64,000 nt of DNA from contig LNKV01000001.1 of NCBI GenBank assembly GCA_001465935.1, positions 744,001 through 808,000 on the forward strand, given 5' to 3'. Positions 63,001 through 64,000 of the stretch are shown here, piece after piece. Origin of the DNA: Clarireedia homoeocarpa. Lineage: Eukaryota > Ascomycota > Leotiomycetes > Helotiales > Rutstroemiaceae. The notes under the pieces were generated by a model. That model made no database searches. It saw only the letters and a program-made list of their open reading frames with translations, and was not told the DNA's origin. How positions within the stretch are numbered: position 1 is the stretch's first letter; each line of letters opens with the position of its first letter. The position numbers and the translations under genes are program-made.

Positions 63001-64000
63001 ACCACGTAGAACTGCCACAGAACTGTTGATACGTGCATCTGTACCTTGACAGAAGAAATAAGCCAAGACATATTTATTCAGCCTTTGCAGTTCATTTATT
63101 ATTCCGCAAAGTAACATTGTCTTGCCCTTGCCCGGATCCCCTCTGATCGACAATAGGCGACTATCATCGTTACAGCGCTATTTTTGAAAGTCAGCATTCT
63201 CCAAAATCCAGTTGTACGCGTCCATAAGCAGTCCTCCTTTAGTCTCTTCGATACGTTTCTTGTCCAGTCGTGGGTCGGTGGTTCGTAGGTCACGTAGGCA
63301 ACTGTTGTCCGGGGTATGAGTATTGAAATTTATCGACCCCCCTCCAGAATTAAGGTTTACCGCATTGAGTTGGGACCCGCCTAGATTTGTAAAATTGCCT
63401 TTCAGGTCATTTTGTGTACCGGATAGATGTTGAATCTCGTGTTCGCGATGTTGTGAATTGAAAGTGGTAGTATTCACGACAGAGGGATCATCGTGGAGGG
63501 AGATATTCTAATAAGTATTAATTAGTATATATATATATATCAGATAAGGTATAGAACTTGCTGTGCTCAAACTCAGACTGCGAGTAATTTGCCTAAGCAC
63601 GTCTAGAATAGCACGATATTGTGGATCTGTTCTATCGCTACATCTTGCCATTTCCATATGGTTTGCATCGATGCTCTCGACCGTTTCAAGCATTGATGGT
63701 AAGTCAAGTTTTGAGGAGAAGTCATCGACTATCTATTATATTATCTAGTCAATATATAGGTAAAAAGATATAGAATATTTTGACTGCTTACCTTATTGTG
63801 CAGCCCCTTTACGCCTGATATTGCTCGTGCCTCTTGAAATGAGTGGATCTTAATACTATACTTGTGCACAATTGTTTTAAAATCTTCATGAATATTATCG
63901 AGGACCTCACTATTCACTTCCAACGTTTTAAGAATCTTCTTGTTCGAATCTTGTAAGGCTAGTCGAGCAAGGTTTGACGCGATTTCGGCCCATCCTGCAG
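60038..64000 (-). pseudogene. NLR-type protein: hydrolase-like, NACHT and WD40 (HNWD/HET-E class), probably disrupted, partial
   Basis: The gene enters from the right edge, so its start is outside the window. Segment 64000-63792 (AGWAEIASNLARLALQ, LEVNSEVLDNIHEDF) and segment 63732 to about 63566 (DDFSSKLDLPSMLETVESIDANHMEMARC) match the alpha/beta-hydrolase (SesB-like) N-domain of fungal NLRs. From 63507 comes an Asn/Gly-rich linker, then CLRDLRTTDPR, the Walker A GDPGKGKTMLL near 63130 and the Walker B ILIIDALDEC near 62830. Exon 61750-60038 encodes ten WD40 repeats and a short tail. In-frame TAG codons at 63180-63178 and 62745-62743 replace positions that are tryptophan in relatives. Two introns (around 63508-63565 and 61751-61800) lack clean in-phase donors. 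Intact members mediate non-self recognition and programmed cell death. This copy looks inactive. Confidence 0.88.
60269..61528 (-). repeat. Ten tandem 126-bp WD40 repeats
   Basis: Exactly 1,260 bp encode ten 42-residue units of the type L-x-G-H-S...VAFSPD...ASGS-x-D...IRLWD-TATGELQQ. The units are highly similar at the DNA level. The pair 4-5 (adjacent) closely resembles the pair 6-7, including the rarer NIVTGELQQ and SADTT variants, which indicates a two-unit duplication. Differences concentrate at a few positions, such as the residues around the ASGS-x-D turn. Confidence 0.93.

Overview
This window is nuclear DNA of a filamentous ascomycete. The genes are intron-rich (introns mostly 46-120 bp, GT-AG, often with a CTAAC-type branch site), and the content is fungal: a seven-exon beta-tubulin, Gcn20, Yip1, Pam16, a Pex30-type peroxin, an RTA1-like protein, a Zn2Cys6 regulator and a NACHT-WD40 protein. 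The overall look fits Leotiomycetes (Sclerotiniaceae-like), but that placement is inference only. Gene models below are joined from exons whose phases were checked; each intact CDS model sums to a multiple of three.

Layout. 0.1-5.8 kb: clathrin heavy chain (minus). 5.8-7.7 kb: non-coding, with a GC-rich 17-bp tandem array in AT-rich sequence. 7.7-9.3 kb: a doubtful small basic protein (plus) and a short-chain dehydrogenase broken by one in-frame TAG (minus). 10.3-16.9 kb: a small protein with a VPS13/ATG2-type C-terminal segment (minus), an RTA1-like membrane protein (plus), a Zn2Cys6 transcription factor with odd splicing (plus) and Pam16 (minus). 17.3-25.7 kb: Yip1 (plus), a Pex30/31-like dysferlin-domain peroxin (minus), a Trf4/Cid14 poly(A) polymerase (plus) and an NAD-binding epimerase-like protein (minus). 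26.2-36.0 kb: a GH125 mannosidase (minus), Gcn20 (minus), beta-tubulin (plus, carrying Ala at codon 198) and a GPR1/FUN34/YaaH acetate-transporter-like protein (minus). 36.0-51.9 kb: about 15.9 kb with no supportable gene but many micro- and minisatellites, lying between divergent starts. 51.9-55.3 kb: a bZIP regulator and a CIA30-domain protein (both plus). 55.3-60.0 kb: non-coding. 60.0-64.0 kb: a hydrolase-NACHT-WD40 NLR-type gene (minus) running off the right edge and carrying two in-frame TAG codons.

Functionally, 10-36 kb is mostly housekeeping (vesicle traffic, translation control, mitochondrial import, RNA surveillance, microtubules). The accessory signals are the NLR remnant, the broken dehydrogenase and the long repeat-rich desert. 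All three nonsense codons (one in the dehydrogenase, two in the NLR) are explicable as CpA-to-TpA changes, the dinucleotide preferred by repeat-induced point mutation. I saw no convincing tRNA, rRNA, CRISPR array, intact transposon or telomeric repeat.
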